This document shows, one piece after another, positions 22,733 to 34,008 of a stretch of DNA of 64,000 nt (position 1 is its first letter; each line of letters opens with the position of its first letter). A model generated the notes under the pieces. It had not been told where the DNA came from. It saw only the letters and a program-made list of their open reading frames with translations, and did not search any database. This stretch comes from Methanobacterium formicicum DSM 3637. Its GTDB lineage: Archaea; Methanobacteriota; Methanobacteria; Methanobacteriales; Methanobacteriaceae. The position numbers were made by a program, and so were the translations under genes. The stretch is taken from contig NZ_AMPO01000002.1 in NCBI RefSeq assembly GCF_000302455.1, positions 62,001 to 126,000 on the forward strand. Direction: 5' to 3'.

Positions 22733-23307
22733 TTGGACTTCAAATTAGCTGCAGAACTTACCAGGCAAATAAAAAAGTAAAAGGAGTTATTTCTGTAATC
22801 TATCCTGGTGCTGCAGCATCTAAAACATTAACTGGTACCGATCTACTGGTGATTTATTCAAATAAATCAGAACATTCGTTCCAGAAGGTTAATGACCTTT
22901 TGGCTGGAAAATTCCAGGTAAAACATGTCACCCTTGATGAGTTAGGGAATAATCCTGAATTTAATGCAGCTTTAAGTGGGGAAGGAGTTCTCCTTTATGG
23001 CAGGGCAGTGAATATAACTGCAGAGGATATGCAGTTAAAATCACGCGTTATTTTAACTTATAATACTACCAAAATGAATCAGAATGATCGGAATAAACTT
23101 AACCGGGCTCTTTATGGGGGTATATCCACTTACCGAAAGAAAGGGGAAAGAATTGTCAAGGAGTACCCCGGTATAATCAGTAAGATCAATGCACAGAAAT
23201 TGGGTAAAGGAGTTTTAATGGTGGATCGTTTCAATTCATCCCTTATAATCCAAATTTTAAACACATTTAAAGCCCAATGGAAAGAAATCCCTGTCTGGAC
23301 TTATTAA
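22733..23307 (+). pseudogene. Nucleotidyltransferase-like gene with an apparent frameshift
   Basis: A TTG at 22733, behind GGAGAGGGG, opens a frame reading MDFKLAAELTRQIKK that stops at TAA 22778-22780. The rest of the protein (VKGVISVIYPGAAASKTLTG to the stop at 23307) is in another frame. One extra A in the A6 run at 22771-22776 would join them seamlessly. The body resembles a polymerase-beta-type nucleotidyltransferase (GTDLLVIYS with one acidic residue; GEGVLLYGRAVNI). Without a shift the second part has only a poorly supported TTG at 22717. This may be a sequencing error, a mutation or recoding. Confidence 0.65.
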
Positions 23308-23527
23308 ATTCCCATTTATGTTTTAAAATTTCATGATTTTAATCTTTTTACTTGAAACGTAGAGTAAATAAAGAAATTTACTGTAAAACTGGGTGTTATT
23401 GAAACATTATTAGTGATGTAAAACGGGTTGTAATGAAAGTAGATAGTGATAAAAAAAATAATAGGGAGATAAATGACTTTTGTCTGGATCTGCATTAAGG
23501 AGATATTTTCAACTAATGGGGGATGAT

Positions 23528-24226
23528 ATGTTGAAAAAAACCTTAAAAGAAATGTTTAAATGGAATTCAAAAACAAATCTGGATGATGAAACTGTTGAAT
23601 CTATTTTGAAGGATGAAAATATTGTTATAAGTCCGGATACTCAAAGGGAGGTTAGAATTCCACCGGGCCAACACGAAGATAAAAGATGGCCTGTATTACA
23701 CGCGGGTTCAGTTAACAGAGTCGATCCATCCCAATGGAAGCTGAAAATTTGGGGTCTGGTTCAAAAAGAGAGGGAACTGGATTTTGCTGATTTCATGGCC
23801 CTTCCACGGGTTCAAGTTTTCTCAGACATACACTGTGTCACTACCTGGTCCAAGTTAAATAATTTATGGGAAGGAGTAAGCACATCCACCATTAAAGAAC
23901 AGGTGGAAATACTCCCTGAAGCCAGATACGTCATGGTACACGCTCATAAAAATTTTACTACCAATCTATCCCTGGATGATTTCTTCGCCAGTGACGTGCT
24001 ACTGGCAACCCACCACAATGGAAACGCCTTAAATTCCAAACACGGAGGACCAGTGAGATTAGTGGTTCCCCGATTATATTTCTGGAAAAGTGCTAAATGG
24101 GTTACAGGACTGGAATTTATGGCAGAGGATAAAAGGGGTTTCTGGGAATCTACTGGTTATCATAACCATGGTGACCCCTGGAAAGAAGAGCGTTACAGCT
24201 GGCAGGAAACAGATCTTAAATTATAA
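23528..24226 (+). CDS. Sulfite-oxidase-like molybdopterin enzyme
   Basis: About 232 residues of the oxidoreductase molybdopterin-binding domain (SUOX/YedY fold). The molybdenum-binding cysteine is C103 in FSDIHCVTTWSKL, followed by the cofactor contacts HAHKNFTTNL and HGGPVRLVVPRLYFWKSAKWV. There is no twin-arginine signal and no heme or dimerisation domain, so it looks cytoplasmic with an unknown substrate. The ATG at 23528 follows GGGGGATGAT; an ATG at 23516 and a TTG at 23480 are in frame but less well supported. Confidence 0.88.
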   Translation: MLKKTLKEMFKWNSKTNLDDETVESILKDENIVISPDTQREVRIPPGQHEDKRWPVLHAGSVNRVDPSQWKLKIWGLVQKERELDFADFMALPRVQVFSDIHCVTTWSKLNNLWEGVSTSTIKEQVEILPEARYVMVHAHKNFTTNLSLDDFFASDVLLATHHNGNALNSKHGGPVRLVVPRLYFWKSAKWVTGLEFMAEDKRGFWESTGYHNHGDPWKEERYSWQETDLKL

Positions 24227-24350
24227 ATCTAATCTTAATATAACTCCAATTTCAAATTATAACTCTAGTCTCAAAAATAACTAATCTCAAAATGTGAATC
24301 TTTCTCAAAAATATAATTACAAGGATAGAACACAAGAGAGGTCTATTTGA

Positions 24351-25775
24351 ATGAAAGTATTGTTTGTTGAACCACCCAAGGTATTCTGGTTTGTAATGGG
24401 AGAATACATGCCCCCACCCTTAGGAATACTCCAGTTAGCATCATACTTGGAGTCTAAAGATGATACATGGGAAATTGAAGTGGTAGATTCCCAGGCGGAG
24501 GGGTTTGGCTGGGAAAAACTGCAGCGGCACCTGGAACAGGCTGAAGCAGATGTGGTGGTAGTCAGTGCCCTGGCAACCTGTAACACTTTCACCATCTTAA
24601 GAACACTGGAAATAGCTAAAAAGGTTAATCTTGAAGTTAAAACAGTGGTTGGTGGTCAGCATTTCACTGCACTGGCAGATGAGAGTCTTTCTACCTATCC
24701 AGAAATTGATTTTGTAGTGCGTGGTGAGGGAGAAATCACCCTCTATGAACTGGTAAAAAGTCTGGAAAATGACCAATCACTGGTAGATGTTAAAGGATTA
24801 TCCTTCCGGAATGGTTCAAAAATCATCCACAATCCACCCCGTCCATTTATCAGTAACCTGGATGACCTTCCATTCCCGGGTTACCATTTTGTTCAACAGC
24901 ATATGAAGAAGTACAACTTCAAAATGATGGCCTACTCCGGTGCAGGATACGCCCTGGTGGAAGCATCCCGTGGATGCGCCTATAAATGCACATTCTGCTC
25001 CCAGTGGCAGCACTGGGGAGGTAAATGGAGGCCAAAATCCCCAGTTAGAATCGCCGATGAAATGGAACACATCTACCATGAATACGGTATCACCTTCTTG
25101 TGGTTAACCGATGATAACTTTGGTCTGGGTAAAAGAACCAGTGCACTGTGTGATGAATTGATTAGCCGTGGACTTTCAGAGAACTTAACCTGGTTCATGC
25201 AGGCTCGAAGTGATGATATCATAAAAAATAAGAAAAACCTCCCTAAAATGAGAAAAGCGGGTAACTACTGGATAATGGCCGGTTTGGAGCGACATGATAA
25301 CCAGGTGCTGCAGGATTATAATAAAGGGATCAAATCCAGTGATGCCAAGCTTTCCATGGATCTATTGAAGGAAAATGACATTTTTTCCCAGGCAACACTC
25401 ATCACCGGTGACCGAAAGGACTCCCATGAATCAATCCAGGGGTTACGGGATTTTGTTAACTACGTGGATCCGGATTTAGCAATTTTCATGATCCTGACTC
25501 CATTCCCTGGAACCGAGCTTTATGAAACTGCCAGAAAGCAGGGATGGTTGGAAGAGGATAACTGGGCCAACTACGACATGGTACATGCAGTCATGCCCAC
25601 CGAACATTTATCCCGGGATGAGGTCCAGGAAGAACTTTACCAGTGCTACCGCAGTTTCTATGGTAGCATGAGGCGGAGAATTACCGGTGTGTTTTCACGT
25701 AATAAATTCAAAAGACAAACTTATCGTTACATGGCAGGCCAGGGTCTCCTGCAGGCATTGAGGGATCTGTATTGA
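24351..25775 (+). CDS. B12-binding radical SAM protein
   Basis: 474 residues. An N-terminal cobalamin-binding-like domain (1-135; EPPKVFWFVMGEYMPPPLGI, VVGGQHFTAL) is followed by a radical SAM domain with the cluster cysteines C209, C213 and C216 (ASRGCAYKCTFC). Such enzymes often transfer methyl groups or rearrange carbon skeletons; the substrate is not predictable. The start is set by GAGAGGTC about eight bases upstream. Its TGA overlaps the start of the membrane protein gene (TTGA), so the two are coupled. Confidence 0.92.
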   Translation: MKVLFVEPPKVFWFVMGEYMPPPLGILQLASYLESKDDTWEIEVVDSQAEGFGWEKLQRHLEQAEADVVVVSALATCNTFTILRTLEIAKKVNLEVKTVVGGQHFTALADESLSTYPEIDFVVRGEGEITLYELVKSLENDQSLVDVKGLSFRNGSKIIHNPPRPFISNLDDLPFPGYHFVQQHMKKYNFKMMAYSGAGYALVEASRGCAYKCTFCSQWQHWGGKWRPKSPVRIADEMEHIYHEYGITFLWLTDDNFGLGKRTSALCDELISRGLSENLTWFMQARSDDIIKNKKNLPKMRKAGNYWIMAGLERHDNQVLQDYNKGIKSSDAKLSMDLLKENDIFSQATLITGDRKDSHESIQGLRDFVNYVDPDLAIFMILTPFPGTELYETARKQGWLEEDNWANYDMVHAVMPTEHLSRDEVQEELYQCYRSFYGSMRRRITGVFSRNKFKRQTYRYMAGQGLLQALRDLY

Positions 25776-26605
25776 TATCAAAAATCCCGTTAAGTAAAAA
25801 GATATTCCTGTTAACTACAAAGATATTCATAAACCAGTTCAGGGAAAACAATTTTAACATTCAAAACATTTTCCTCATTCTAATTTCATTTTCAGGAATT
25901 TTTTTCCTGGTAGCAATGTACTTATGGTCGCCTCAATCAACTGCACCTTCAACATCACATTACTCCCTTAACAAATCAATTATATTACTCCTTTTCATTT
26001 TGATCTGTTTTTTAGGGATTTTTGCAGCCCTCTACCCTTCAAAATGTAAAACATTACTGAAATTTCAAAATGATTCCAAGCAAAAAACCAGTCAGGGTAA
26101 CATACAGTCTAAGCAAAAAACCATAAATCAGAGTAATATACAGTTTGCAGGCCACCACCCTGATTGTGGTAAGTTTTCTTCACACACATTAACCATTAAT
26201 GGGAAAAAATATTGCCCTGGCTGTTTTGGTCTTTCTGTAGGTGCATCCATTGCTATTGTAGGAATGGTGGCTTACTATTTTATGGCATATCCTTTGATTG
26301 GATATACTTCAATCTACGGGGAAATATCATTCTGGATTGGGGTCTGCACTGTATTTACTGCATTGTTAATTATTATATTCTTAAACGTAGGGATAAAATT
26401 GAAATTTATTTCCAACATAGCACTGGTCACCGGATCCTTTCTAATATTAGTGGGACTGGATATTGTTAAAGGAAATTTAATAACCGAATTATATTTCATT
26501 ATATTGGTTATATTCTGGATTTTAACCAGAATTGCAGTTTCTGAAACTAGCCATGAAACAATATGTCAGGATTGCCTGAAAAAATCGGCCTGTGTTTATG
26601 AATAA
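25772..26605 (+). CDS. Membrane protein with cysteine/histidine metal-binding motifs
   Basis: 277 residues; no confident family, although the arrangement recalls DUF2085-like proteins. About seven hydrophobic segments. Between the second and third lies FAGHHPDCGKFSSHTL...GKKYCPGCFGLSVGA, a CxxC with upstream His/Cys, and the C-terminus is SHETICQDCLKKSACVYE. These look like a zinc- or iron-binding pair in the cytoplasm. The TTG start at 25772 overlaps the preceding radical SAM stop codon, so the two genes form a translationally coupled unit and may act together on a membrane-related substrate. Confidence 0.75.
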   Translation: MISKIPLSKKIFLLTTKIFINQFRENNFNIQNIFLILISFSGIFFLVAMYLWSPQSTAPSTSHYSLNKSIILLLFILICFLGIFAALYPSKCKTLLKFQNDSKQKTSQGNIQSKQKTINQSNIQFAGHHPDCGKFSSHTLTINGKKYCPGCFGLSVGASIAIVGMVAYYFMAYPLIGYTSIYGEISFWIGVCTVFTALLIIIFLNVGIKLKFISNIALVTGSFLILVGLDIVKGNLITELYFIILVIFWILTRIAVSETSHETICQDCLKKSACVYE

Positions 26606-26939
26606 TACATTTAATATCGTATTTAATCTTAACTCTACGTGTCAGGTGTTTTTAGTTTAACTGGCCACAAAATTCCCAGCTATAATCAAAAAAAATTCCT
26701 TAACTACTAAATATTCTAACGATAAATATTTCTGTTGTATTGTGATACATGAATATTATTCTTACTTATATGGTGATACAATATAACTTCAATATAACTT
26801 CATGTATGGGGCACAATTTCTGTTATATTAGGTTAATGAATTGTAAATGGGTTACATTAGAATTAGTGTCTTAGATTGGATTAGTGTCTTAGATTAGTGT
26901 TTAAATCGATAGTGTATTAGATTAGAAGGAGTGTCTTAA
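26606..26939. repeat. Spacer with inverted and direct repeats before the gene at 26940
   Basis: TGTAT-TGTG-ATACA (26736-26749) is an inverted repeat and GTGATACA recurs at about 26773, a possible operator. From about 26860 to 26935 the core TTAGTGTCTTAGATT recurs four times in degenerate form and ends in the ribosome binding site AAGGAG. No gene is present. Confidence 0.4.
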
Positions 26940-27815
26940 ATGGGTTATTTAATCTGTGATAAATGCGGGGGTTATTATGAACTTCAACCTGGAGAAAAAC
27001 CAGAAGATTTCAGTAATGAATGTGAATGTGGGGGAGAATTAATTTACTCAGATACTTTTGATGTTATCGAAGAAAATGAAGGTGTTTATACAAGTAATGA
27101 GGGTGTTAGTGGAGCAGGTAATGAAGGCCTTCATGCAAAACAAATTGATGATGAAAATAATGAAGATGCCGATGTTATGGATGTTTCTTCCAATGGAGAA
27201 GATCTTATAATTAATGACCTAAGTAAAACATCTGAAGATTATAAAACTTCGTCAAATAAGCCCGTTGAAAATTATAATGCTTCATCAAGTAAAACCCTTG
27301 AAGATCATAATGTTTCATCAAGTAAAACCCTTGAAGATCATAATGTTTCATCAACTAAAACCCTTGAAGATCATAATGTTTCATCAACTAAAACCCTCGA
27401 AGATTTCAGAGCATCATCAATGGACAAAACATATGTGAAAGAAATTAAACTGGCAACACAAGTGCAGGAAATATTGGAAACTAAAGGACATTATATAATT
27501 AAGGGAAATGGGAATTCAAAATTTATTAAAATCCTTAAGGAAGGAATAGAAACTGATGATGGGCAATTAATCCGATTTAAGAATATTATCAATATTGAAG
27601 ATAGTTTAGAGGGCAACAGTAAACTAAAAATCAGTTCAGAAAAATCCGGTCTAGGTAACTTGATTTCAAACGGTTATCAAATATTTTCCCCAAGAAAGGT
27701 GACCTTAAAAATCAAACATACTGATGGTGAAATTGAATTAAAAGATGTTAAATCACCTGATGCAAAAAGATGTGTTAGCTTCCTAAAAAGAAGGTTAAAT
27801 AAGAATAACTCATAA
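26940..27815 (+). CDS. Zinc ribbon, 11-residue repeats and PH-like domain protein
   Basis: 291 residues in three parts. The ribbon (1-36; LICDKCGGYYELQPGEKPEDF, CECGG) matches those at 8558 and 27967. The middle is acidic and low-complexity and contains about four 11-residue repeats of the type SSSKTLEDHNV (about 115-160). The C-terminal 120 residues (from LATQVQEILETKGHYIIK to FLKRRLNK) resemble a bacterial PH-type lipid- or protein-binding fold. No membrane segment. It is likely an adaptor; function unknown. AAGGAG precedes the ATG. Confidence 0.75.
   Translation: MGYLICDKCGGYYELQPGEKPEDFSNECECGGELIYSDTFDVIEENEGVYTSNEGVSGAGNEGLHAKQIDDENNEDADVMDVSSNGEDLIINDLSKTSEDYKTSSNKPVENYNASSSKTLEDHNVSSSKTLEDHNVSSTKTLEDHNVSSTKTLEDFRASSMDKTYVKEIKLATQVQEILETKGHYIIKGNGNSKFIKILKEGIETDDGQLIRFKNIINIEDSLEGNSKLKISSEKSGLGNLISNGYQIFSPRKVTLKIKHTDGEIELKDVKSPDAKRCVSFLKRRLNKNNS
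27280..27405 (+). repeat. In-frame coding tandem repeat (33-bp unit)
   Basis: Nearly identical 33-bp units, the core of each reading AAAACCCTTGAAGATCATAA, encode the SSSKTLEDHNV repeats of the gene at 26940. Differences are single third-base or Ser/Thr changes, suggesting recent duplication. Confidence 0.85.
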
Positions 27816-27966
27816 ATAGTAGTTGGGAGCCATAATGTTAATTAGGAGCATTATATATGAGTAGAATTCTCTTTGATCATACAGAATATTTATCTAGATC
27901 ACATTTTCTTTGGGTAGGATTATTTCCAGTAACATTTTTATGATTTGTTAAATAATGGTGGTTGAA

Positions 27967-28248
27967 GTGGTATCTAACGAAGAAATAAAAAGGAAACTTG
28001 CTGAAAAGAGGAACCCTAATAGAAGGAGTATAACCGAAAGTGGGACGGTTTCTAGTGAGGAACTGAAGGAAAAGTTCAGGGCAAAAAGAAATAAACAAAT
28101 CGAAAATCACGGTTATCTGGTCTGTGATACCTGTGGTGGATACTACCAATTAGAACCAGAGGAGTCACCTGATGACTTTAGTGATAAGTGCGAATGTGGT
28201 GGAAAGTTAAAACACTCAGAAACAGTCAACCTCAATCAAGAGCTTTAA
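27967..28248 (+). CDS. Small zinc-ribbon protein with a SEEI motif
   Basis: 93 residues. It starts MVSNEEIKRKLAEKR and repeats the motif as SSEELKEKFRAKR about 25 residues later, then ends in the ribbon GYLVCDTCGGYYQLEPEESP / CECGG. The same N-terminal motif opens the protein at 53485, and the ribbon is shared with 8558 and 26940. GTG 27967 is preferred because GGTGG lies five bases upstream; an in-frame ATG at 27955 overlaps that site. Probably cytoplasmic; function unknown. Confidence 0.78.
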   Translation: MVSNEEIKRKLAEKRNPNRRSITESGTVSSEELKEKFRAKRNKQIENHGYLVCDTCGGYYQLEPEESPDDFSDKCECGGKLKHSETVNLNQEL

Positions 28249-28320
28249 AACCTTAATAAACAGTTTTTATACTTTAATTGAATTTAAAGTGGTTTGAGAA
28301 TAAAAGGAAAAAATTAATGA

Positions 28321-28659
28321 TTATCTCCTTTTACTGGAACTGTAAATTGCACCTACTACTATCAACAGACCTACAATGATGATAATTGCGGGCCAGATAT
28401 AATTCCAAATGTTCTGGAATCCTGTAAATGATGCCACACCTATTAAAATTAATATAATTCCACCTATAAGTGGTCCAATTACATTACCGTGGGGAAGTCC
28501 GAAACATTCATTCCTCTGACGGTAATATCGATCATCACGGTGGTGGTGACGGCGTCTTCCATCATAATCATCCCTGACATCCCGCAGTGGTTCTCCACAT
28601 TTAGAACAAAATTCAGCATCATCATCATTTTTAGTACCACAATTATGACAGTAAACCAT
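28321..28659 (-). CDS. Zinc-ribbon membrane protein
   Basis: 112 residues. An N-terminal four-cysteine ribbon (MVYCHNCGTKNDDDAEFCSKCGEPL split by 13 residues) is followed by a charged, histidine-rich linker (RRRHHHRDDRYY) and two hydrophobic segments (IGPLIGGIILILIGVASF and WPAIIIIVGLLIVVGAIY). This layout is common in archaeal zinc-ribbon membrane proteins of unknown role. A GAGGTGATTTC site precedes the ATG. It is convergent with the gene at 27967. Confidence 0.82.
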   Translation of the reverse strand: MVYCHNCGTKNDDDAEFCSKCGEPLRDVRDDYDGRRRHHHRDDRYYRQRNECFGLPHGNVIGPLIGGIILILIGVASFTGFQNIWNYIWPAIIIIVGLLIVVGAIYSSSKRR

Positions 28660-28988
28660 GAAATCACCTCTAATATTTGTTGATTAAATTATGTTATTAT
28701 TGGTTTAAAATATTTCCTCTAAAAACCATTTCCCTTAATCCATTTCATCCATATATTTCAGGATATTATCGCAATTAATATAATCCTGGCATTACTGGAT
28801 TAATCATCAATTTACTAAACAAATAATTACAGTAACTGGAAAATACATGAAATCCCTGTCCTTGAACAGCATAATCATGTTTTAAACACCCCTTACCAGA
28901 TCTAATTATATTATTTCTAATTGTTAATTAATCTTCAAACATCATAATTATCTATTGCCCTTAATTATCTATTACCCTTAATTATCTA
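28660..28988. repeat. Spacer with a 17-bp tandem repeat
   Basis: CCCTTAATTATCTATTA occurs three times in tandem (about 28938-28990), ending at the stop codon of the ABC-class ATPase. No other feature is seen. Confidence 0.6.
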
Positions 28989-30731
<1,743 letters not shown>

Positions 30732-30886
30732 GTTACTGATCTGTGTTAAATTTATATTTACAGATATGGCTATTTTACAGAATACTTTTTAACTACCTTA
30801 TGAAAATGTATAGTAATGGCTAAATTACGTTTAGGTCATGATCGAACTTTTGCTACCACAATGTTCATTAAAGGAGTTTAAGGGCA

Positions 30887-32383
30887 ATGTCAAAAACCAC
30901 ATTAAAAGACAGGATTCACACTATCAGAGATTACCTGGCTGGGGATGAAGAAGTTCCTATTATGTACATTCATGCCATTATGGCTATTATAGGCAGTGTA
31001 AGTGTTCTTTTAATTCTACAATTTCATGAAATGCCAATGTCCTCAGTGCAGCACAGTCTCCTGGTGCTGGTGGAAAAAGCATGTGTGATAGTGGTTATTG
31101 CCTATGTGGTGAGCCGTTTAAACGTTTTCACCGAGGTTTTGGAGGGGAAGTTCACCATTAAAAATCAGGCCATTCTTATCCTCATTTTTGGGGCAATTTC
31201 CATCTTTGGAACTTATTCAGGAGTGGAGGTTTTCGGGGCCATGGCCAATGTACGGGATCTGGGTCCCATGGTGGCAGGTCTCATAGGAGGTCCTATTGTG
31301 GGACTGGGTGCCGGTTTAATTGGTGGATTGTACCGTTTGAGTTTGGGTGGTTTCACAGCAGTACCCTGTGCCATCGCCACCATACTGGCCGGACTATTTG
31401 CTGGTTTAATATTTCTCATTAACAAACGCCGCTTTGTGGGAATCTTCTGGGCGGTGGTTTTTGCGGTTTTAATGGAAGCACTGCACCTTCTCATTAACCT
31501 GGCCATTGCCAAACCATATTACATGGCACTGGCAGTGGTGGAGGAGCTCACCATACCAATCATTGTATCCAATGCACTGGGAATGTTCATATTTGCATTT
31601 ATTATCTCCAACCTCCTCCGGGAAAGGGAAACAATAAAGCAGAGGGACCTATATTTTGATGAACTGGAACGTAAAAAACATGAACTTAAGGTAGCCAGTA
31701 AAATCCAGAAGAGCTTCCTACCTGAAGAATTACCATCCATCCCAAATTTTAGTGTTGCGGCTTTGAATATCCCTGCACGTGAAGTTGGGGGTGATTTTTA
31801 TGATTTTGTATCCATATCACCTGAAAAAACTGGTATTGTTATTGCGGATGTTACAGGGGATAGTTTCCCAGCATCACTGCTCATGGCACTTTCCAGAACC
31901 ATAATCAGGGGAGAAGCAAAAAATCAGAACCCTCCCGCTCTTTTAAAATATTTGAACAACCTGATTGCAGTTGACATTGGTCCTGAAATTTTTATAACTA
32001 TCTTATACGGTGAACTGGACTCTAAAACGCAGTGTTTTACCTATGTTAATGCAGCTCACAGTCCTCCATTGATTTTCAGGAACAAAACAAACCAGTTAAG
32101 CGAGCTTGTAAAGGGGGATAAATCCCTGGGCCGACTGGAAAATATTGAGCTTGAAAAACACCAAGTGAAGCTTGAAAATGATGATTTACTATTATTCTAT
32201 ACTGACGGGGTTATAAAAGCTTTAGAAAGACCAGAATCTTCAGGGAAAGAACTATTGGGACAGATAATCATTCAAAATCATGATCTTTCACCATCAAAGA
32301 TTTTAGATGTTATTAAATCAAAAATAGATTCATATGATGTAAATTCTAATGACCTGGTTCTGGCAATACTAAAAGCTGATTAA
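30887..32383 (+). CDS. 5TMR-LYT membrane receptor with a SpoIIE/RsbU-type phosphatase domain
   Basis: 498 residues. Residues 20-245 hold about six membrane segments with the 5TM-LYT hallmark DLGPMVAGLIGGPIVGLGAGL and GGLYRLSLGG. A short coiled linker (KQRDLYFDELERKKHELKVASKIQKSFLP) leads to a PP2C-type domain (about 285-498): REVGGDFYDF, IADVTGDSFPASLLMA, VNAAHSPPL and FYTDGVIKA, which hold the metal-binding aspartates. RsbU-type enzymes in bacteria dephosphorylate anti-sigma antagonists; archaea lack sigma factors, so the substrate is open. GGAG precedes the ATG by about 15 bases. Confidence 0.9.
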   Translation: MSKTTLKDRIHTIRDYLAGDEEVPIMYIHAIMAIIGSVSVLLILQFHEMPMSSVQHSLLVLVEKACVIVVIAYVVSRLNVFTEVLEGKFTIKNQAILILIFGAISIFGTYSGVEVFGAMANVRDLGPMVAGLIGGPIVGLGAGLIGGLYRLSLGGFTAVPCAIATILAGLFAGLIFLINKRRFVGIFWAVVFAVLMEALHLLINLAIAKPYYMALAVVEELTIPIIVSNALGMFIFAFIISNLLRERETIKQRDLYFDELERKKHELKVASKIQKSFLPEELPSIPNFSVAALNIPAREVGGDFYDFVSISPEKTGIVIADVTGDSFPASLLMALSRTIIRGEAKNQNPPALLKYLNNLIAVDIGPEIFITILYGELDSKTQCFTYVNAAHSPPLIFRNKTNQLSELVKGDKSLGRLENIELEKHQVKLENDDLLLFYTDGVIKALERPESSGKELLGQIIIQNHDLSPSKILDVIKSKIDSYDVNSNDLVLAILKAD

Positions 32384-32463
32384 ACATATTAAAAGTTGAT
32401 TGAAGATAATGATAAAGTTAAATTCACATATGCTCTCTTAATTTTCTTAATGATATGATTAAA

Positions 32464-33021
32464 TTATAACATGGTTTCCAGAAGGATCTTAATCCCGATT
32501 GCAATCAGGATCAATCCTCCTAAAACCTCAATTTTGCTTCCGAAAAGATGTCCTGCTTTTTTTCCAATGTAAACTCCTATAAATGATAGCAGGAAAGTTA
32601 CCAAACCAATAATCAGGATGGGTAATAGTATAGGTGTGTTTAAAAAGGCAAAGGTTACACCAACTGCAAAGGCATCGATACTGGTAGCAACTGACAGAAT
32701 TAAAATATCTCGGATGGAGAAAACCCTGCATACATCCTCATCTTCGTCTTCTTCTCGTAATCCCTCGTAGATCATCTTTCCCCCAACTAAGGCAAGCAAG
32801 ATGAATGCAATCCAGGGTGCCCAGACTTCAACCAGTGCAGCTAACTGTTCTCCTGCCAGCCAACCAGCTACTGGCATTAAAGCCTGGAATGCTCCGAAGA
32901 ATATGGCAATGGTAAGGGCGTACTTCAGGTTACATTTAAGAATCATTCCCCTGGTGATGGATACACTGAAGGCATCCATGGCCAGACCTACTGCCAAGAA
33001 AAACATTGAAAAAATATCCAT
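32464..33021 (-). CDS. mntP: Manganese efflux pump MntP
   Basis: 185 residues, six membrane segments in two related halves. The signature repeats are AVGLAMDAFSVSITRG (residues 10-25) and ATSIDAFAVGVTF, whose aspartates are needed for Mn export in characterised homologs. An acidic loop (REEDEDEDV) separates the halves. The ATG at 33021 follows AGGA; an upstream GTG/ATG extension lacks a binding site. No mntR gene or manganese riboswitch is visible nearby. Confidence 0.92.
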   Translation of the reverse strand: MDIFSMFFLAVGLAMDAFSVSITRGMILKCNLKYALTIAIFFGAFQALMPVAGWLAGEQLAALVEVWAPWIAFILLALVGGKMIYEGLREEDEDEDVCRVFSIRDILILSVATSIDAFAVGVTFAFLNTPILLPILIIGLVTFLLSFIGVYIGKKAGHLFGSKIEVLGGLILIAIGIKILLETML

Positions 33022-33045
33022 ATCTAATTCCTGTGCGCACACCAC

Positions 33046-33316
33046 TTATATGGTTATGCTTCATAAAAACCGATTATAAATTCTCAATATGTTAAATATT
33101 TTAAGTTAAATAAGTCTCATTAGTTAAATAATTCCCATTAGGTTAATTAATTCCATAATATGTTAAATATTTCCAGTACGTCATGGAGAATTTAATGGAA
33201 AAAAAGATTAACCATCAGGAAGTATTTTAATCCATACTCAGTTTCGTACAATACTTTATTTGATTTAAGAATTTTTTATTTTTTAAATATATGCAACGAT
33301 TTCCTGGTGATTTTAA
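33046..33316. repeat. Spacer with degenerate GTTAAATA repeats
   Basis: The core GTTAAATA(T/A) recurs at least five times between 33087 and 33175. No gene. It holds the divergent promoters of mntP and the TPR gene; TTTTTTAAATATATG at 33280-33294 is a TATA candidate for the latter. Confidence 0.4.
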
Positions 33317-33967
33317 TTGGATCCTAAAGATAATCAGCAGAAAGATGATGAAAAAGAGAATGAAAATGAGATTATTACCCTTTTGAAGAAGGGTAATGAA
33401 CTTTTCGCCCAGAGAAGTTATAAAGCCGCTCTTTTATACTTTGATGATGCACTGGTACTGGACCAGGATAATGCTAAGATATGGGATATTCGTGGGGTTG
33501 CACTATCTCGCATTGGACTGCTGGATGAAGCCCAGGAATCCTTTGAGGTAGCACTTGATCTTGAACCCGATAATGCCCAGGCATGGTCTAATCTGGGAGT
33601 TTTATATGCATCCCGTGCCCGTTTTGATGAGGCCATAAATTCATTTGACCACTCCCTGGAACTGGAAAAAGATAACGATGGGGCCTGGAATAATCGTGGG
33701 TCTGCCCTTTTTGGTTTGAAAAAATATAAAGAGGCCCTAGAATCTTTCACAAAGGCCACGGAACTCAACCCAGATAATGCTCAGGCATGGGCAGGTAAAG
33801 GTTCAGCCCACAACTTCCTGGATGAATACTCTGAGGCAATCGAGGCACTGGAACGCTTCATACAGCTTGCATCCGCCACCTTTTCTCCTCAAGTCGAAGA
33901 AGCATGGGCATTGATTTTTGAGCTGAAAATGAAAGTTGCTGAAAACAGGTCAACAGAAAAAGAATAA
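33317..33967 (+). CDS. Tetratricopeptide repeat protein
   Basis: 216 residues made almost entirely of TPR units, about five from residue 18 to 190 (for example YKAALLYFDDALVLDQDNAK, DEAQESFEVALDLEPDNAQ, DEAINSFDHSLELEKDND). The N-terminus is highly charged (DNQQKDDEKENENE). It has no enzymatic domain, so it is a protein-interaction scaffold. The TTG start follows GGTGATTTTAA, a good binding site. The partner is not evident from neighbours. Confidence 0.9.
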   Translation: MDPKDNQQKDDEKENENEIITLLKKGNELFAQRSYKAALLYFDDALVLDQDNAKIWDIRGVALSRIGLLDEAQESFEVALDLEPDNAQAWSNLGVLYASRARFDEAINSFDHSLELEKDNDGAWNNRGSALFGLKKYKEALESFTKATELNPDNAQAWAGKGSAHNFLDEYSEAIEALERFIQLASATFSPQVEEAWALIFELKMKVAENRSTEKE

Positions 33968-34008
33968 TATTTTAAATCATAATCTTATTATTTCATAGTA
34001 AATAGAAA

